Of a DNA stretch of 64,000 nucleotides, positions 34,853 to 48,324 are shown one piece after another (position 1 is the stretch's first letter; every line of letters starts with the position of its first letter). The DNA lies in assembly GCF_041075285.1 (NCBI RefSeq), contig NZ_CP163512.1, positions 3,162,001 to 3,226,000 of the forward strand, written 5' to 3'. The notes under the pieces are model-generated. The model searched no databases. It was not told the origin of the DNA and worked only from the letters and a program-made list of their open reading frames with translations. The position numbers were made by a program, and so were the translations under genes. This DNA is from Providencia rettgeri. Its GTDB lineage: Bacteria; Pseudomonadota; Gammaproteobacteria; Enterobacterales; Enterobacteriaceae.

Positions 34853-36760
34853 TTACGCGTTATGGCTGCTGCTACGACGACGTGGAGCTGCATTATTACC
34901 ATCTTGACGTGGCGCTGAGTTACCACGGTCACGGTTACCACCGCCACGGCGTTCACCACCCCCGCGACGCTCGCCGCCGCGATCATTACGACGACCTGCA
35001 CCGAAACCACCTTCACTACCGCCTTCACGACGTGAACCACCACGACGTTCGCCACCACGGCGTTCGAATGGCTGTGCATCGCCGATCAGTTGCATTTGCG
35101 TTGGTTTATTCAAAATGCGAGCACGGCTTAAGTGAGTCAGCACATCAGTTGGCATACCTTTTGGTAATTCGATTGTAGAGTGAGTTCCGTACAATTTGAT
35201 ATTACCGATATAACGGCTGCTGATATCTGCTTCGTTTGCAATTGCACCAACAATGTGACGAACTTCTACACCATCATCACGCCCCACTTCGATACGGTAC
35301 ATTTCCATATCACCAACATCACGGCGTTCACGGCGACCACCACGTTCACCTCGTTCAGCACGGTCAAAACCGTTACCATTACGGTCACGGCGGCGATCAT
35401 CGCGATCATTAAATTCACGACGTGGACGGCGCGGTGCATCAGGTGGCAGGATCAGCGCACGCTCACCTTGAGCCATTTTTAACAATGCTGCGGCTAAAGT
35501 TTCCATGTCGACATCTTCTGATGGAGACATTTTTGCTAACAGTGAACGGTATTGGTCTAAATCGCTGCTTTCTAATTGCTGTTGAATTTTATCCGCGAAT
35601 TTCGCTTGACGACGTTGACTTAGCAACTCAGCATCTGGCAATTCAACTTCAGGAATAGTCAGCTTCATGGTGCGCTCAACGTTACGCAGCAGACGACGCT
35701 CACGGTTTTCAACAAACAGTAATGCACGACCTGCACGACCCGCACGCCCTGTACGACCGATACGGTGAACGTAAGATTCCGCATCCATTGGGATGTCATA
35801 GTTAACGACTAAACTAATGCGTTCAACATCCAGACCACGTGCCGCAACATCAGTTGCGATCAAAATATCCAAGCGGCCATCTTTTAAGCGCTCTAACGTT
35901 TGCTCACGCAGTGCTTGGTTCATATCGCCATTTAGGGCCGCACTGTTATAACCATTACGCTCTAGCGCTTCAGCCACTTCTAAGGTTGCATTTTTAGTGC
36001 GCACGAAAATAATCGCTGCATCAAAATCTTCTGCTTCTAAAAAGCGCACTAATGCTTCGTTTTTACGCATGCCATACACAGTCCAATAGCTTTGAGCAAT
36101 GTCTGGACGAGTTGTAATGCTAGCCTGAATACGAATTTCTTTCGGATCTTTCATAAAACGACGTGTAATACGACGAATCGGTTCAGGCATGGTTGCAGAG
36201 AACAGCGCAGTTTGGTGTTCTGCTGGAATTTGGCTCATGATGTTTTCAACATCTTCAATAAAGCCCATGCGCAGCATTTCATCAGCTTCGTCTAAAACTA
36301 AGCCTTTTAATTTAGATAAATCTAACGTGCCACGTTTCAGGTGGTCAAGCAGACGACCTGGCGTACCCACAACAATTTGTGGGCCTTGACGTAATGCACG
36401 TAATTGTACGTCATAACGTTGGCCACCATATAAGGCAACAACGTTTACGCGGTTCATATGTTTAGAGAAATCGCTCATTGCTTCCGCAACTTGCACAGCT
36501 AACTCACGAGTTGGCGCCAGCACTAAAATTTGTGGCGCTTTTAAATCTGCATCGATATTGTGCAGTAATGGCAAACTAAACGCAGCGGTTTTACCGCTAC
36601 CTGTTTGCGCCATACCTAATACATCGTTGCCATCCATTAACAATGGAATACATTGTTGCTGGATTGGAGAGGGTTTTTCATATCCCAGGTCGTTCAGTGC
36701 TGTCAAAATAGATGCTGATAAACCTAAATCAGCAAAAGAAATATCGGTCTCAGTAGTCAT
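34853..36760 (-). CDS. deaD: ATP-dependent RNA helicase DeaD (CsdA)
   Basis: 635 residues from the ATG at 36760 ([14 protein letters not shown]); a start five codons upstream exists. The DEAD-box core shows the Q motif ([10 protein letters not shown]), Walker [16 protein letters not shown] and [12 protein letters not shown] DbpA-like RNA-binding domain follows near residues 480-555. The C-terminal tail is a long Arg/Gly-rich repeat ([13 protein letters not shown]). It unwinds structured RNA in cold-shock ribosome assembly and mRNA decay. It lies downstream of nlpI and pnp, as in E. coli. Confidence 0.97.
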   Translation of the reverse strand: MTTETDISFADLGLSASILTALNDLGYEKPSPIQQQCIPLLMDGNDVLGMAQTGSGKTAAFSLPLLHNIDADLKAPQILVLAPTRELAVQVAEAMSDFSKHMNRVNVVALYGGQRYDVQLRALRQGPQIVVGTPGRLLDHLKRGTLDLSKLKGLVLDEADEMLRMGFIEDVENIMSQIPAEHQTALFSATMPEPIRRITRRFMKDPKEIRIQASITTRPDIAQSYWTVYGMRKNEALVRFLEAEDFDAAIIFVRTKNATLEVAEALERNGYNSAALNGDMNQALREQTLERLKDGRLDILIATDVAARGLDVERISLVVNYDIPMDAESYVHRIGRTGRAGRAGRALLFVENRERRLLRNVERTMKLTIPEVELPDAELLSQRRQAKFADKIQQQLESSDLDQYRSLLAKMSPSEDVDMETLAAALLKMAQGERALILPPDAPRRPRREFNDRDDRRRDRNGNGFDRAERGERGGRRERRDVGDMEMYRIEVGRDDGVEVRHIVGAIANEADISSRYIGNIKLYGTHSTIELPKGMPTDVLTHLSRARILNKPTQMQLIGDAQPFERRGGERRGGSRREGGSEGGFGAGRRNDRGGERRGGGERRGGGNRDRGNSAPRQDGNNAAPRRRSSSHNA

Positions 36761-36930
36761 GTAAAGGTGCCTCATACATAGTGGCAGCCAGTTTACATAA
36801 CCATGGGAAAATCATTTCGGTCATTTTCATTTAAAATGTGAACTGGCTCAAATTGTGTTTATTAAACGAACAAATAGGCCGTCATCCCAAGGGATGATGA
36901 CTTAAAATTTTTCAATGAAATGTTCGTCAG

Positions 36931-37848
36931 CTATTGCTGGCCCGATTCTAAAAGGTCGTCTTGTTCTTGGCCTAACAGCGCCAATTCCAACAATGCATAG
37001 CGGTGTTCAACAAAGCTGTGAGCGTTGTTAGCTACCGTCAGTTTGAATAACGCAACTGCGCTATCCTTATCCCCCAGACTTAGGTAATGCTTACCTAAAT
37101 AGAAGTTAGTTTCACTGAGATGCTCAGCGAGCGAAGTGTTATCCGTAGAAGTTTCTTTCAAACGCGCCATCAATGTATCTTCATTGATGTTGCCAAGATA
37201 GAACTCTACGATATTCCAGCCCCATTGCCCTTTCTCCGCTTGGTTGTAGCGGGCAGCAAGATTATCTTGTGCCATACGCGGATCTATGTTTTTCTCTACG
37301 AGATAAAGCCATAGAGTGCGAAAAGGATCATTTGGATCTATCTGATAATACGCCAGCAGATCATCCTGCGCTAGTTTGTATCGTCCACCGTAATATAATG
37401 CGATGCCACGATTCATCCGCGCGAAATTGTAAGTTGGATCAAGCTCTAAAACAGAATCAAACGCTTCATAGGCAGCATCATAATTGCCTGCCTGCGTAAA
37501 GTATATCCCTAAAAAATTAAAAACTTCAGGAATATCAGGACGTATGGCTAACGCAGTCGAAAAATCGTTACGCGCTAACGCCCTTAAACCGAGACTATCA
37601 TACAACACACCGCGCTCATATAAAAGCTGTGCGTACTCATCATCGGTTAAAGATCGGCTCGCAAGGATTTGTTCCATACGCGCCAATATCACTTCTTGTT
37701 GTAATGAAGGTTGAAGTGGAACGGCAAACACCTCGTTCTTTCGCCAATCTTTGCTACTACATCCAATAATAACAAAAAAGATAAGCGCCAAGAGCACACG
37801 CTGGAGCGTGCGATAATCTCTCACCCGAAGACAGATACTGTTCAACAT
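36931..37848 (-). CDS. nlpI: Lipoprotein NlpI (TPR protein)
   Basis: 305 residues. The ATG at 37848 follows AAGGACGGAG. The signal sequence has a lipobox-like VIIGC with Cys30, about ten residues later than in E. coli because the N-terminus is longer. Tetratricopeptide repeats run through the body ([40 protein letters not shown]). NlpI is an outer-membrane lipoprotein adaptor that scaffolds peptidoglycan hydrolases with the protease Prc. It lies between pnp and deaD, the conserved order. Confidence 0.95.
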   Translation of the reverse strand: MLNSICLRVRDYRTLQRVLLALIFFVIIGCSSKDWRKNEVFAVPLQPSLQQEVILARMEQILASRSLTDDEYAQLLYERGVLYDSLGLRALARNDFSTALAIRPDIPEVFNFLGIYFTQAGNYDAAYEAFDSVLELDPTYNFARMNRGIALYYGGRYKLAQDDLLAYYQIDPNDPFRTLWLYLVEKNIDPRMAQDNLAARYNQAEKGQWGWNIVEFYLGNINEDTLMARLKETSTDNTSLAEHLSETNFYLGKHYLSLGDKDSAVALFKLTVANNAHSFVEHRYALLELALLGQEQDDLLESGQQ

Positions 37849-37904
37849 ACTCCGTCCTTACATTACCACGCTTTACAAATTATGGTTTCAGCCAATTGGC
37901 CGAT

Positions 37905-37928
37905 AGCGCTCTACTAAAGTAGAGCGCT
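37905..37928. terminator. Hairpin between pnp and nlpI
   Basis: AGCGCTCTACT and AGTAGAGCGCT form a perfect 11-bp stem with a 2-base gap, 16 bases after the pnp stop. There is no clear T run on the minus strand, so it may act mainly as a 3' stabiliser. Confidence 0.55.
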
Positions 37929-37943
37929 GTCTTTTAGGTCAGC

Positions 37944-40070
37944 TTACTCTGCTGAGTCCTGTGGCTGTGTGCCTTCTTCTTCAGTTGGCACAACCGCTTC
38001 TTTCATGCTCAGGCGAATACGACCTTGACGGTCAATTTCTAATACCTTAACAGGAACTTCTTGACCCATTTGCAGATAGTCAGTGACTTTCTCAACGCGT
38101 TTGTCTGCGATTTGAGAAATGTGAACCAGACCTTCTTTACCACCACCGATTGCAACGAATGCACCGAAATCAACGATACGCGTTACTTTGCCTGGGTAAA
38201 TGCGACCCACTTCAACTTCAGCAGTAATGTCTTCGATGCGACGAATTGCTTCCTTCGCTTTCAGACCATCAGTTGCCGCAATCTTCACAGTACCATCATC
38301 TTCGATTTCGATCGTTGTGCCAGTTTCTTCCGTTAGCGCACGGATCACTGCACCACCTTTACCGATGACATCTTTGATTTTGTCTGGATTAATGCGGATA
38401 GTATAAATACGTGGCGCAAATTCAGAGATTTCTTTACGTGGGCTGTTGATTGCTTGTTCCATTGTACCAAGAATGTGCAGACGGGCACCTTTTGCTTGGT
38501 TTAAAGCAACTTGCATGATTTCACGTGTGATACCTTCGATTTTGATATCCATTTGCAGTGCGCTGATACCTTCGCGGCTACCTGCAACTTTAAAGTCCAT
38601 ATCACCTAAGTGGTCTTCATCACCTAAGATGTCAGACAGCACAACGAAATCATCACCTTCTTTTACCAGCCCCATTGCAATACCTGCAACAGCAGCTTTA
38701 ATTGGCACACCCGCATCCATCAGTGCTAATGATGCACCACATACAGATGCCATTGATGATGAACCGTTAGATTCAGTGATCTCAGATACAACACGGACTG
38801 TGTATGGGAAATCAGCGTGATCTGGCATCACAGCCAACACACCACGTTTCGCTAAACGACCATGACCGATTTCACGACGTTTTGGTGAACCCACCATGCC
38901 AGTTTCACCAACTGAGTATGGAGGGAAGTTGTAATGGAATAAGAAGCGATCAGTGTATTCGCCCATTAATTGGTCGATAACCTGTGCATCACGCTCTGTA
39001 CCCAGAGTGGCCGTTACCAGTGCCTGAGTTTCACCACGGGTGAACAACGCAGAACCGTGAGTACGTGGTAACACACCAGTACGGACATCCAGTGCACGCA
39101 CCATGTCTTTTTCACGACCATCGATACGTGGCTCACCGCGAATAACACGGGAACGAACAACTTGTTTTTCTAGGTTAGCCAGGATCTCAGATACTTCAGA
39201 TACATCGACGTTTTCGTCTTCAGCAACTAAAGCTGCGATAACATCTTCTTTGATTAAATCAACTTGCGCGTAACGCTCTTGTTTCTCAGTGATGCGATAA
39301 GCGTCACCTAAACGACTTTCTGCTAATTCAGCAACACGGTCATGCAGCGCTTGGTTAACTGGCTCTGGCTGCCAATCCCATTTCTCTTTGCCCGCTTCTT
39401 TAACTAACTCATTGATGTTCTGAATAACAACTTGTTGTTGGTCATGGCCAAATACCACAGCCCCTAACATTTGTTCTTCACTTAACAAATCAGCTTCAGA
39501 TTCAACCATCAACACGGCATTATCCGTACCTGCAACCACTAAATCTAAGCGGCTGTTTTTCAGTTCATCTGCCGTTGGGTTCAGTACATATTGATCATTG
39601 ATAAAACCAACACGTGCAGCACCAATAGGGCCATTAAATGGGACACCAGATAGTGCTAATACTGCAGAAGCACCAATCATGGCAACGATGTCTGGGTTAA
39701 CTTGTGGGTTAACAGAAACAACGGTAGCGATGATTTGAATTTCATTTAAGAAACCTTCTGGGAACAAAGGACGCAGAGGGCGGTCAATCAAACGAGCGAT
39801 TAATGTTTCGCCTTCACCAGGACGACCTTCACGGCGGAAGAAGCTACCTGGGATACGACCTGCAGCGTAAGAACGCTCTTGGTAGTTAACAGTTAAAGGG
39901 AAAAAATCTTGGCCTTCTTTAACTTTTTTCTGCGCTACCGCAGTCACAAATACTGCGGTGTCATCCATATTAACCATAACTGCGGCTGATGCTTGACGAG
40001 CAATCATGCCTGTTTCAATGGAGACGGTATGTTGACCATATTGGAATTTACGAACAATAGGATTTAACAC
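37944..40070 (-). CDS. pnp: Polynucleotide phosphorylase
   Basis: 708 residues. A 3'-5' phosphorolytic exoribonuclease and core degradosome component. Two RNase PH domains occupy residues about 1-225 and 310-545, with an alpha-helical linker. A KH domain ([20 protein letters not shown], near 555) and an S1 domain ([20 protein letters not shown], near 622) follow. A structured leader with two stem-loops precedes the start, which fits RNase III-dependent autoregulation as in E. coli. Downstream of rpsO. Confidence 0.98.
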   Translation of the reverse strand: MLNPIVRKFQYGQHTVSIETGMIARQASAAVMVNMDDTAVFVTAVAQKKVKEGQDFFPLTVNYQERSYAAGRIPGSFFRREGRPGEGETLIARLIDRPLRPLFPEGFLNEIQIIATVVSVNPQVNPDIVAMIGASAVLALSGVPFNGPIGAARVGFINDQYVLNPTADELKNSRLDLVVAGTDNAVLMVESEADLLSEEQMLGAVVFGHDQQQVVIQNINELVKEAGKEKWDWQPEPVNQALHDRVAELAESRLGDAYRITEKQERYAQVDLIKEDVIAALVAEDENVDVSEVSEILANLEKQVVRSRVIRGEPRIDGREKDMVRALDVRTGVLPRTHGSALFTRGETQALVTATLGTERDAQVIDQLMGEYTDRFLFHYNFPPYSVGETGMVGSPKRREIGHGRLAKRGVLAVMPDHADFPYTVRVVSEITESNGSSSMASVCGASLALMDAGVPIKAAVAGIAMGLVKEGDDFVVLSDILGDEDHLGDMDFKVAGSREGISALQMDIKIEGITREIMQVALNQAKGARLHILGTMEQAINSPRKEISEFAPRIYTIRINPDKIKDVIGKGGAVIRALTEETGTTIEIEDDGTVKIAATDGLKAKEAIRRIEDITAEVEVGRIYPGKVTRIVDFGAFVAIGGGKEGLVHISQIADKRVEKVTDYLQMGQEVPVKVLEIDRQGRIRLSMKEAVVPTEEEGTQPQDSAE

Positions 40071-40090
40071 AATAGTACCCTTTTTGTAAG

Positions 40091-40205
40091 GCTACCTGAG
40101 CTTCTCGGGTAGCATTGGCTTATTCTTCCTACAGCCTCGCGACTAATGAGAAGATTGATCTTCCAATCATCAACGTTCTCATTAGCCGCGCGAATCGGAT
40201 GTAGC
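40091..40205 (-). promoter_or_regulatory. pnp leader stem-loops (RNase III autoregulatory region)
   Basis: A long imperfect hairpin spans 40129-40205 (CTACAGCCTCGCG ... and ... CGCGCGAATCGGATGTAG, with CTAATGAGAA pairing with TTCTCATTAG). A shorter one at 40091-40113 has GCTACC and GGTAGC arms. This is the place and layout of the E. coli pnp leader cut by RNase III, after which PNPase represses its own translation. Confidence 0.7.
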
Positions 40206-40298
40206 GAAGAGGCATATTAAAACAGTTAATTACGACTTATAGCTTAACATTTAAGTTAAGTACAATTCGAGTATTACTTCAACTTTCAAAATAACTTT

Positions 40299-40326
40299 TA
40301 GCAGAAAAGGGGCCAGAGCCCCTTTT
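40299..40326 (-). terminator. Terminator between rpsO and pnp
   Basis: GAAAAGGGGC and GCCCCTTTTC flank a short loop. It corresponds to the attenuating terminator after rpsO in E. coli. Confidence 0.75.
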
Positions 40327-40341
40327 CACTGAAACTGACTA

Positions 40342-40455
40342 TACTCGTCATATTTCAAGATACAGCATTGTTGACTACACTCACTCGCACTAGTCACATA
40401 TTTATACATGTTGCTAGTATCTCACTCACTTGTCGCCTAGCTGCACCTCGAATTA
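40342..40455. repeat. ERIC-like repeat between rpsO and pnp
   Basis: It begins CTCGTCATATTTCAAG, continues CATTGTTGACTACACTCACT and ends TGTCGCCTAGCTGCACCTCG, matching the ends of the ERIC consensus, with a degenerate centre. It sits just after the rpsO stop codon. Confidence 0.6.
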
Positions 40456-40467
40456 TTGAGAGTAAGA

Positions 40468-40737
40468 CTAGCGACGCAGACCCAGACGCTCGATCAGAGC
40501 TGTGTAGCGTGCGATATCTTTACCTTTCAAGTAAGCTTGTAAGCGACGACGCTGTGCAACCATACGCAGCAGACCACGACGGCTGTGGTGATCTTTTTTG
40601 TGCTCTGCAAAGTGGCTTTGCAGATGGTTGATTTGTGCAGTCAGCAGCGCGATTTGAACTTCGCTTGAACCAGTGTCATTTTCACCGCGGCCGAATTCAG
40701 CAACGATCTTAGCTTTCGCTTCATTACTTAGAGACAT
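40468..40737 (-). CDS. rpsO: 30S ribosomal protein S15
   Basis: 89 residues from the ATG at 40737 ([20 protein letters not shown]); an in-frame upstream Met would add 13 unrelated residues. Primary 16S rRNA binder of the small-subunit platform. The S15 signature [20 protein letters not shown] is intact and the C-terminus is the usual LIERLGLRR. It lies between truB and pnp, as in E. coli. Confidence 0.98.
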   Translation of the reverse strand: MSLSNEAKAKIVAEFGRGENDTGSSEVQIALLTAQINHLQSHFAEHKKDHHSRRGLLRMVAQRRRLQAYLKGKDIARYTALIERLGLRR

Positions 40738-40848
40738 AATAAACTCCAAAAAATTAATGTAAGTGGTGAGAGCCAATCTCTAATTTAGCATCTCAAGATT
40801 AAGCGCCGCTATTCTACGCTGCTTAACGCAGCAAAGCAATAAGCGCCA

Positions 40849-41802
40849 CTAAGCGGATTGTTCATTTTCCACAACCAAACGCTTTGGTGCAAGGCGAGCA
40901 TCTTCACTGATGAGCGCAATACCGATAAAACGTTGCTCTTCGCCGCAGGTAACACGAACCATGCAACCCTCTTCAAGATCTTGAACGGCAGCTCGCACAG
41001 GTTGCCCCTGTTTAAAATAAGCGGCTGTTTCCTCTGTAATATTTACAGCAGGAAAGTGAACAACTGCGGTATCCATTGGTAATAACAAGGTATCCAAAAG
41101 GGATTCAAACGTCCCTTCCCCAGCATCCACCTTCGCTCGCAATGCAGCTAATTGTTCCAAGGTCACCATGCGTTCATAAGGATAGTTAGCGACTTGTAAG
41201 CGACGCAAGTAAGTAACATGTGCACCGCAACCTAACATTTCGCCTAAGTCATCAATAATAGTGCGAATATAGGTGCCTTTTGAACAATGAATTTCCAGTT
41301 CTAACTCGTCATTTTCTAAACGGATAAACAGTAATTCATAGACAGTAATTGGGCGTGCCTCACGCTCAACAGTGATCCCTTTGCGGGCATATTCATATAA
41401 CGGACGGCCTTGATGCTTCAGCGCTGAATACATTGAAGGAACTTGTAATGTATCACCACGGAAAAATTCTAAGGCATCATCCAGTTGCTGCTGTGTAAAC
41501 TCTACATTACGCTCACTGATAATTTCGCCGTGTGAATCCGACGTGTCAGTGCGTTGCCCTAGGCGAGCAATAACGCGATAACGTTTATCTGAATCGAGTA
41601 AAAATTGGGAAAATTTCGTTGCTTCACCGAGACAAACAGGCAACATACCTGTCGCAAGGGGGTCAAGCGCCCCCGTGTGCCCAGCTTTATTAGCATTAAA
41701 AAAGCGCCGCACTTTTTGCAGCGCATCATTTGAAGAAATATCCGTGGGTTTATCCAGCAGCACTACGCCGTCAATATGACGGCCGCTACGACGACGCCCC
41801 AT
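40849..41802 (-). CDS. truB: tRNA pseudouridine-55 synthase
   Basis: 317 residues. Makes pseudouridine 55 in the T-loop of tRNAs. The catalytic Asp lies in [15 protein letters not shown] (Asp near residue 47), with [18 protein letters not shown] and a C-terminal PUA domain. It overlaps the rbfA stop by one base and belongs to the nusA-infB operon. Confidence 0.97.
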   Translation of the reverse strand: MGRRRSGRHIDGVVLLDKPTDISSNDALQKVRRFFNANKAGHTGALDPLATGMLPVCLGEATKFSQFLLDSDKRYRVIARLGQRTDTSDSHGEIISERNVEFTQQQLDDALEFFRGDTLQVPSMYSALKHQGRPLYEYARKGITVEREARPITVYELLFIRLENDELELEIHCSKGTYIRTIIDDLGEMLGCGAHVTYLRRLQVANYPYERMVTLEQLAALRAKVDAGEGTFESLLDTLLLPMDTAVVHFPAVNITEETAAYFKQGQPVRAAVQDLEEGCMVRVTCGEEQRFIGIALISEDARLAPKRLVVENEQSA

Positions 41803-42212
41803 TATTTTTCCTCTTTATCACTAACATCCGCACGACGTTTTTCATCATCGCGGATCACATTTGACACTAAATTAGACATTCGCATACCGTCAACAAGGGA
41901 ATTGTCATATTCGAATGTTAACTCAGGAATAATGCGCAAACGCATTGCTTTGCCAATTAATGAACGAATAAAACCCGATGCTTCATTTAATGCTTTAATG
42001 CCATCAGCAACCATCTCTTCTTCGCTTTTATCATTGGCGATATTGAAAAAGGTCACAAAGACTTTACCGTATGCGAGATCGCGAGATAACTCAACACCTG
42101 AAACGGTAGCCATACCAATTCGCGGGTCTTTAATTTCACGCTGTAAGATGATCGCAATTTCTTTTTGCATCTCTTGCGCAACGCGCTGAGCACGACTGAA
42201 TTCTTTTGCCAT
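41802..42212 (-). CDS. rbfA: Ribosome-binding factor A
   Basis: 136 residues from the ATG at 42212 ([20 protein letters not shown]). A KH-like cold-shock factor needed for late 30S maturation and 16S 5'-end processing. Start chosen by homology to E. coli RbfA and the AGGAGACA site upstream. Preceded by a hairpin (GGGGGC-TATC-GCCCCC at 42235-42250). Confidence 0.96.
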   Translation of the reverse strand: MAKEFSRAQRVAQEMQKEIAIILQREIKDPRIGMATVSGVELSRDLAYGKVFVTFFNIANDKSEEEMVADGIKALNEASGFIRSLIGKAMRLRIIPELTFEYDNSLVDGMRMSNLVSNVIRDDEKRRADVSDKEEK

Positions 42213-42234
42213 CGTTATGTCTCCTGACAATAAA

Positions 42235-42250
42235 GGGGGCTATCGCCCCC
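42235..42250 (-). terminator. Short hairpin between infB and rbfA
   Basis: GGGGGC-TATC-GCCCCC stem-loop in the 83-base gap. It is inside the operon and probably allows read-through or serves as a processing site. Confidence 0.5.
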
Positions 42251-42295
42251 TTAACACTATTTTGCAGTCACGATACTTCGTGGGTTGTCACAAAA

Positions 42296-45034
42296 TTAAC
42301 CGTCGATAGAACGTTTAACTTCAATGACTTCGAAGACTTCGATCATATCACCAACGCGAACATCGTTGTAGTTCTTAACACCGATACCACATTCCATACC
42401 GTTACGAACTTCACTGACGTCATCTTTAAAGCGACGCAGTGATTCTAACTCACCTTCGTAGATAACTACGTTATCACGCAGGACACGGATTGGGTTGTTA
42501 CGTTTAATCGTACCTTCGGTCACCATACAACCCGCAACAGCACCAAATTTCGGTGATTTAAATACGTCACGAACTTCTGCAAGTCCAATGATTTGCTGTT
42601 TGTACTCTGGTGCCAACATACCGCTCATTGCTTGTTTGATTTCATCAATCAGGCTATAGATAACGGAGTAGTAGCGTAAATCAACGCTTTCACTTTCGAT
42701 AACACGACGCGCTGATGCATCTGCACGGACGTTAAAGCCAAGAATAATTGCGTTAGATGCTGCCGCCAATGTTGCATCTGTTTCGGTGATACCACCGACA
42801 CCAGAACCGATGATTTTCACTTTCACTTCGTCAGTTGACAGCTTCATCAGAGAGTCAGTGATCGCTTCACAAGTACCTTGAACGTCAGTTTTCAGTACGA
42901 TATTCAGTTCAGAAACTTTACCTTCTTCCATGTTAGCAAACATGTTTTCCAGTTTAGATTTTTGCTGACGTGCTAATTTAACATCACGGAATTTACCTTG
43001 ACGGTACAGGGCAACTTCACGTGCTTTTTTCTCATCACGGACAACAGTCGCTTCATCACCAGCAGAAGGGACATTAGACAAACCTAAAATCTCAACAGGC
43101 ATTGATGGGCCCGCTGATTGAACCTCTTTACCCAGTTCGTTACGCATTGCACGAATACGGCCATATTCAAATCCACACAGAACGATGTCGCCTTTGTTCA
43201 GCGTACCTTCTTGAACAAGAATGGTTGCTACTGGACCACGACCTTTATCTAAGTATGATTCAACAACGACACCGCTTGCCATGCCAGCGTAAACCGCTTT
43301 CAGTTCTAAAACCTCAGCTTGCAGTAAGATTGCATCAAGCAGTTCATCAATACCTGTTCCTTTCTTAGCAGAAACGCTAATGAACTGTGTATCACCGCCC
43401 CAATCTTCAGAAATAACACCGTACTGAGACAGTTCGTTTCTGACGCGATCTGGATCGGCTTCTGGCTTATCAATTTTGTTTACCGCAACCACGATTGGCA
43501 CACCAGCAGCTTTTGCGTGCTGGATTGCTTCGATAGTTTGTGGCATTACACCATCGTCCGCTGCAACCACAAGAACAACAATATCCGTTGCCTGAGCACC
43601 ACGAGCACGCATTGAGGTAAACGCGGCGTGACCTGGGGTGTCTAAGAAGGTAATCATACCTTTATCAGTTTGAACGTGGTAAGCACCGATGTGCTGAGTA
43701 ATCCCCCCCGCTTCGCCTGATGCCACTTTCGTTGAACGAATGTAGTCAAGTAAAGAGGTTTTACCGTGGTCAACGTGACCCATGATGGTCACAACTGGTG
43801 CACGTGGTTCTTTCAGCGCTGAGCCAGTGTCACGGTCATTCATTACCGCTTCTTCTAACTCGTTCTCACGACGCAAAATAACTTTGTGACCCATTTCTTC
43901 TGCCACTAATTGTGCAGTTTCTTGGTCAATCACTTGGTTAATGGTTGCCATTGCCCCCATCTTCATCATTGTTTTGATGACTTGAGAACCTTTAACCGCC
44001 ATTTTGTTAGCCAGTTCGCCAACAGTAATGGTTTCACCGATAACCACATCGCGGTTTACAACTGCCGCCGGCTTAGTAAAGCTTTGCTGTAAAGAACTCC
44101 CTTTACGCTGTTTGCCTTTTGTACGACCAGAACGACCTGCGGCACGCTCTTCTTCACGATCCGCTTTTTCAGACAGTTTGTTACCTTTTTTCTGGCGAGG
44201 CGCTTTCGCTGTACGGTTACGTGAACGACGACCTTCTTCTTTCTCATCACTTTCATCTTCAGCGGCACGAGCGTGCGTAGAAGTCGTTGTGTGATAATCG
44301 CTGTCTTCTTCAGCTTTCGTTTCAGCGGTCCATTTCTCGCTGTTCTCTTCAGCCATTTTACGAGCTTCTTCAGCGACACGGCGCGCTTCAGCTTCAACTT
44401 TACGTTGAGTTTCTTCTTCCGCTTTGCGTTTTAACTCCGCGGCTTCAGCTTCACGGCGTTGTTTGTCGGCATTGCTTTCTGATGCTTTGCCTGCTTTTTG
44501 TGGATTTTCGCTTGGTTTCACTTTTTCTCTTTCCGCTGCTTCGCGCGTCGCTTTATCTGCTGCTTCACGTTTTGCTTTCTCTTGGGCGTCACGTTTTGCC
44601 AATTCCTGTGCTTCACGTTTTGCAGCTTCTTCTGCTAAACGTTTAGCCTGAGCTTCACGTTGTGCCAGTTCTTCAGCTTCGCGCTGTGCCTGCTCTTCCG
44701 CTTCACGCTGCGCCTGCTCTTCCGCTTTTGCTTCTTCAGCGTCACGGTTCACATAAGTGCGTTTTTTGCGGACTTCAACATTTACCGATTTGCTTTTGCC
44801 ACCGGTGACGGGGACGCTCAGCGTGCTACGAGTTTTACGCTGTAGTGTCAATTTGCTTGGCTGCCCCGCTGCCCCGCCTTGTTCGCGGTTTAAGTGGTTC
44901 AGTAAAGCTTCTTTTTCTGACTGACTAACCGAGTCATTCTCACCTTTTGTGATCCCTGCTTCAGCAAATTGCTGTACCAGGCGATCAGCGGTGGTTTGAA
45001 TTTCCCTTGCCAATGATTTTACAGTTTCTGTCAT
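42296..45034 (-). CDS. infB: Translation initiation factor IF-2
   Basis: 912 residues. GTPase that brings initiator tRNA to the 30S subunit. It has the N-terminal IF2N domain, then a very long charged linker (about residues 90-300) of Glu/Ala/Arg/Lys repeats with recurrent AQREAEE units. The G domain ([24 protein letters not shown]) and the C-terminal beta-barrels and fMet-tRNA-binding domain follow. It starts 23 bases after nusA. The linker repeats are a likely length-variable region. Confidence 0.98.
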   Translation of the reverse strand: MTETVKSLAREIQTTADRLVQQFAEAGITKGENDSVSQSEKEALLNHLNREQGGAAGQPSKLTLQRKTRSTLSVPVTGGKSKSVNVEVRKKRTYVNRDAEEAKAEEQAQREAEEQAQREAEELAQREAQAKRLAEEAAKREAQELAKRDAQEKAKREAADKATREAAEREKVKPSENPQKAGKASESNADKQRREAEAAELKRKAEEETQRKVEAEARRVAEEARKMAEENSEKWTAETKAEEDSDYHTTTSTHARAAEDESDEKEEGRRSRNRTAKAPRQKKGNKLSEKADREEERAAGRSGRTKGKQRKGSSLQQSFTKPAAVVNRDVVIGETITVGELANKMAVKGSQVIKTMMKMGAMATINQVIDQETAQLVAEEMGHKVILRRENELEEAVMNDRDTGSALKEPRAPVVTIMGHVDHGKTSLLDYIRSTKVASGEAGGITQHIGAYHVQTDKGMITFLDTPGHAAFTSMRARGAQATDIVVLVVAADDGVMPQTIEAIQHAKAAGVPIVVAVNKIDKPEADPDRVRNELSQYGVISEDWGGDTQFISVSAKKGTGIDELLDAILLQAEVLELKAVYAGMASGVVVESYLDKGRGPVATILVQEGTLNKGDIVLCGFEYGRIRAMRNELGKEVQSAGPSMPVEILGLSNVPSAGDEATVVRDEKKAREVALYRQGKFRDVKLARQQKSKLENMFANMEEGKVSELNIVLKTDVQGTCEAITDSLMKLSTDEVKVKIIGSGVGGITETDATLAAASNAIILGFNVRADASARRVIESESVDLRYYSVIYSLIDEIKQAMSGMLAPEYKQQIIGLAEVRDVFKSPKFGAVAGCMVTEGTIKRNNPIRVLRDNVVIYEGELESLRRFKDDVSEVRNGMECGIGVKNYNDVRVGDMIEVFEVIEVKRSIDG

Positions 45035-45057
45035 GCCGTTCCTTCCTGCTACAGTGT

Positions 45058-47048
<1,991 letters not shown>

Positions 47049-47101
47049 CCCCAGACATAAAAAAAGGGCATATAGCCCAGTTAATTCGATTGTCAAATAA
47101 C

Positions 47102-47126
47102 AAAAAACCCCGAAATTCGGGGCTTT
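47102..47126 (-). terminator. Terminator between metY and rimP
   Basis: CCCCGAA and TTCGGGG form a stem flanked by A and T runs. It should terminate part of the metY transcripts before rimP. Confidence 0.7.
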
Positions 47127-47292
47127 TGCAACTGGACCCTGTAGTGCACGGGTTCACCATGTTCTTATTATACCTTTAAAGTCTAGAGAAATCGATGAGA
47201 AATTTTGAGAGCTAGGTTTGATAATAAACCTGATTACTACATCGGATAACTACTATTGACTGCGATAATGACAAGGTATGTTAAGTAAGAAA

Positions 47293-47369
<77 letters not shown>

Positions 47370-47428
47370 TTCGAAAACGTGACATATTCTACACAGATAA
47401 CCTGTAAATCACAAGCTATCTAAAATAA

Positions 47429-47518
47429 TGGTGCCGAGGACGGGACTTGAACCCGTACGCCCGTTTTGTAGGCACTACCACCTCAAGGTAGCGTGTATAC
47501 CAATTTCACCACCTCGGC
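47429..47518 (-). tRNA. leuU: tRNA-Leu (GAG)
   Basis: 90 bases, class II with a long variable arm. Acceptor GCCGAGG pairs with CCTCGGC and CCA is encoded. The anticodon loop reads CTTGAGG, anticodon GAG. Located after secG, as in E. coli leuU. Confidence 0.96.
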
Positions 47519-47634
47519 ACTGAGGCGAGGCTATCAATCAATAATCAATAACCTCAAATTTTTAACTTCACACTCATCTCTGAGCTTACTGCATAATGAT
47601 GGCATAACTGCCTTCATTCGGGAATCTCGAACAC

Positions 47635-47979
47635 TTAACGAGGAATGTCGCTCGTTGGTGCCGCTGGTGCTGCCGGAACGTCTGTTGGTTGCTCGACTTT
47701 AGCAGGTTCACTAATGTTTTCCCACTTACTACCACTACCTGTTCCATACTTATTAGCAGTCATATTGCCAAGTATTAAACTGATGATGAAAAACACAGCA
47801 GCCAAGATCCCAGTCATACGGGTCATGAAGTTACCTGAACCCGATGAACCAAACAGTGTTGCAGAAGCGCCCGCACCGAATGATGCACCCATGTCAGCAC
47901 CTTTACCTTGCTGTAACATAATCAGACTAATCAGACTGATAGCTGCTATCAAGAGGATAATTAAAAGAGCTACGTACAT
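47635..47979 (-). CDS. secG: Protein translocase subunit SecG
   Basis: 114 residues. Small inner-membrane subunit of SecYEG. Two membrane helices (LLIILLIAAISLISLIM and MTGILAAVFFIISLILGNM) flank a Gly/Ser-rich cytosolic loop (GADMGASFGAGASATLFGSS). The Pro/Ala-rich C-terminus is typical. glmM is upstream and leuU downstream. Confidence 0.96.
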   Translation of the reverse strand: MYVALLIILLIAAISLISLIMLQQGKGADMGASFGAGASATLFGSSGSGNFMTRMTGILAAVFFIISLILGNMTANKYGTGSGSKWENISEPAKVEQPTDVPAAPAAPTSDIPR

Positions 47980-48035
47980 TTGAGTTACCTATTCAGTTGC
48001 GGTGCATAGCCTGTGCTATGACCTTTATTACTGCA

Positions 48036-48319
48036 CACCTGCTCATTCACTGTGATAAAGGATAGACCTTACAGGATTGAGCAGGTGCGAATACTAACCA
48101 AAGCTGAGCCGACAAGCAAGTCTATTTTGAGTTTCTCTTGCTTATTTGCAGAAAAAAACACCAAATCAGCGAAATACCGTGCTCACCAATAACATTCTAC
48201 ACACCAAATCATTTACACAAGAAAGAATCTATATTCTAACTCATTGACGGCGCGAAAGATCTATACACTCAATAATTCAACAATGCAGCCAACAACGCTG
48301 CAACTTGAAGCATGATGAG
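48036..48319. other. glmM-secG intergenic region: long-range inverted repeat and ERIC end relic
   Basis: CACCTGCTCA at 48036 and TGAGCAGGTG ending at 48087 could pair around a 32-base loop. At about 48283-48319 the sequence CCAACAACGCTGCAACTTGA matches the end of an ERIC repeat, without the rest. No gene is seen in the 345-base gap. Confidence 0.45.
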
Positions 48320-48324
48320 TCTAT

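Noticed and set aside
34846..35482. Overlapping His- and Val-rich frames on both strands inside deaD
   Set aside because: They are shadows of the Arg/Gly-rich C-terminal coding sequence of deaD.
44056..44846. Lys/Arg-rich and Leu-rich open frames inside infB
   Set aside because: They come from the biased, repetitive linker codons of IF-2 read in other frames.
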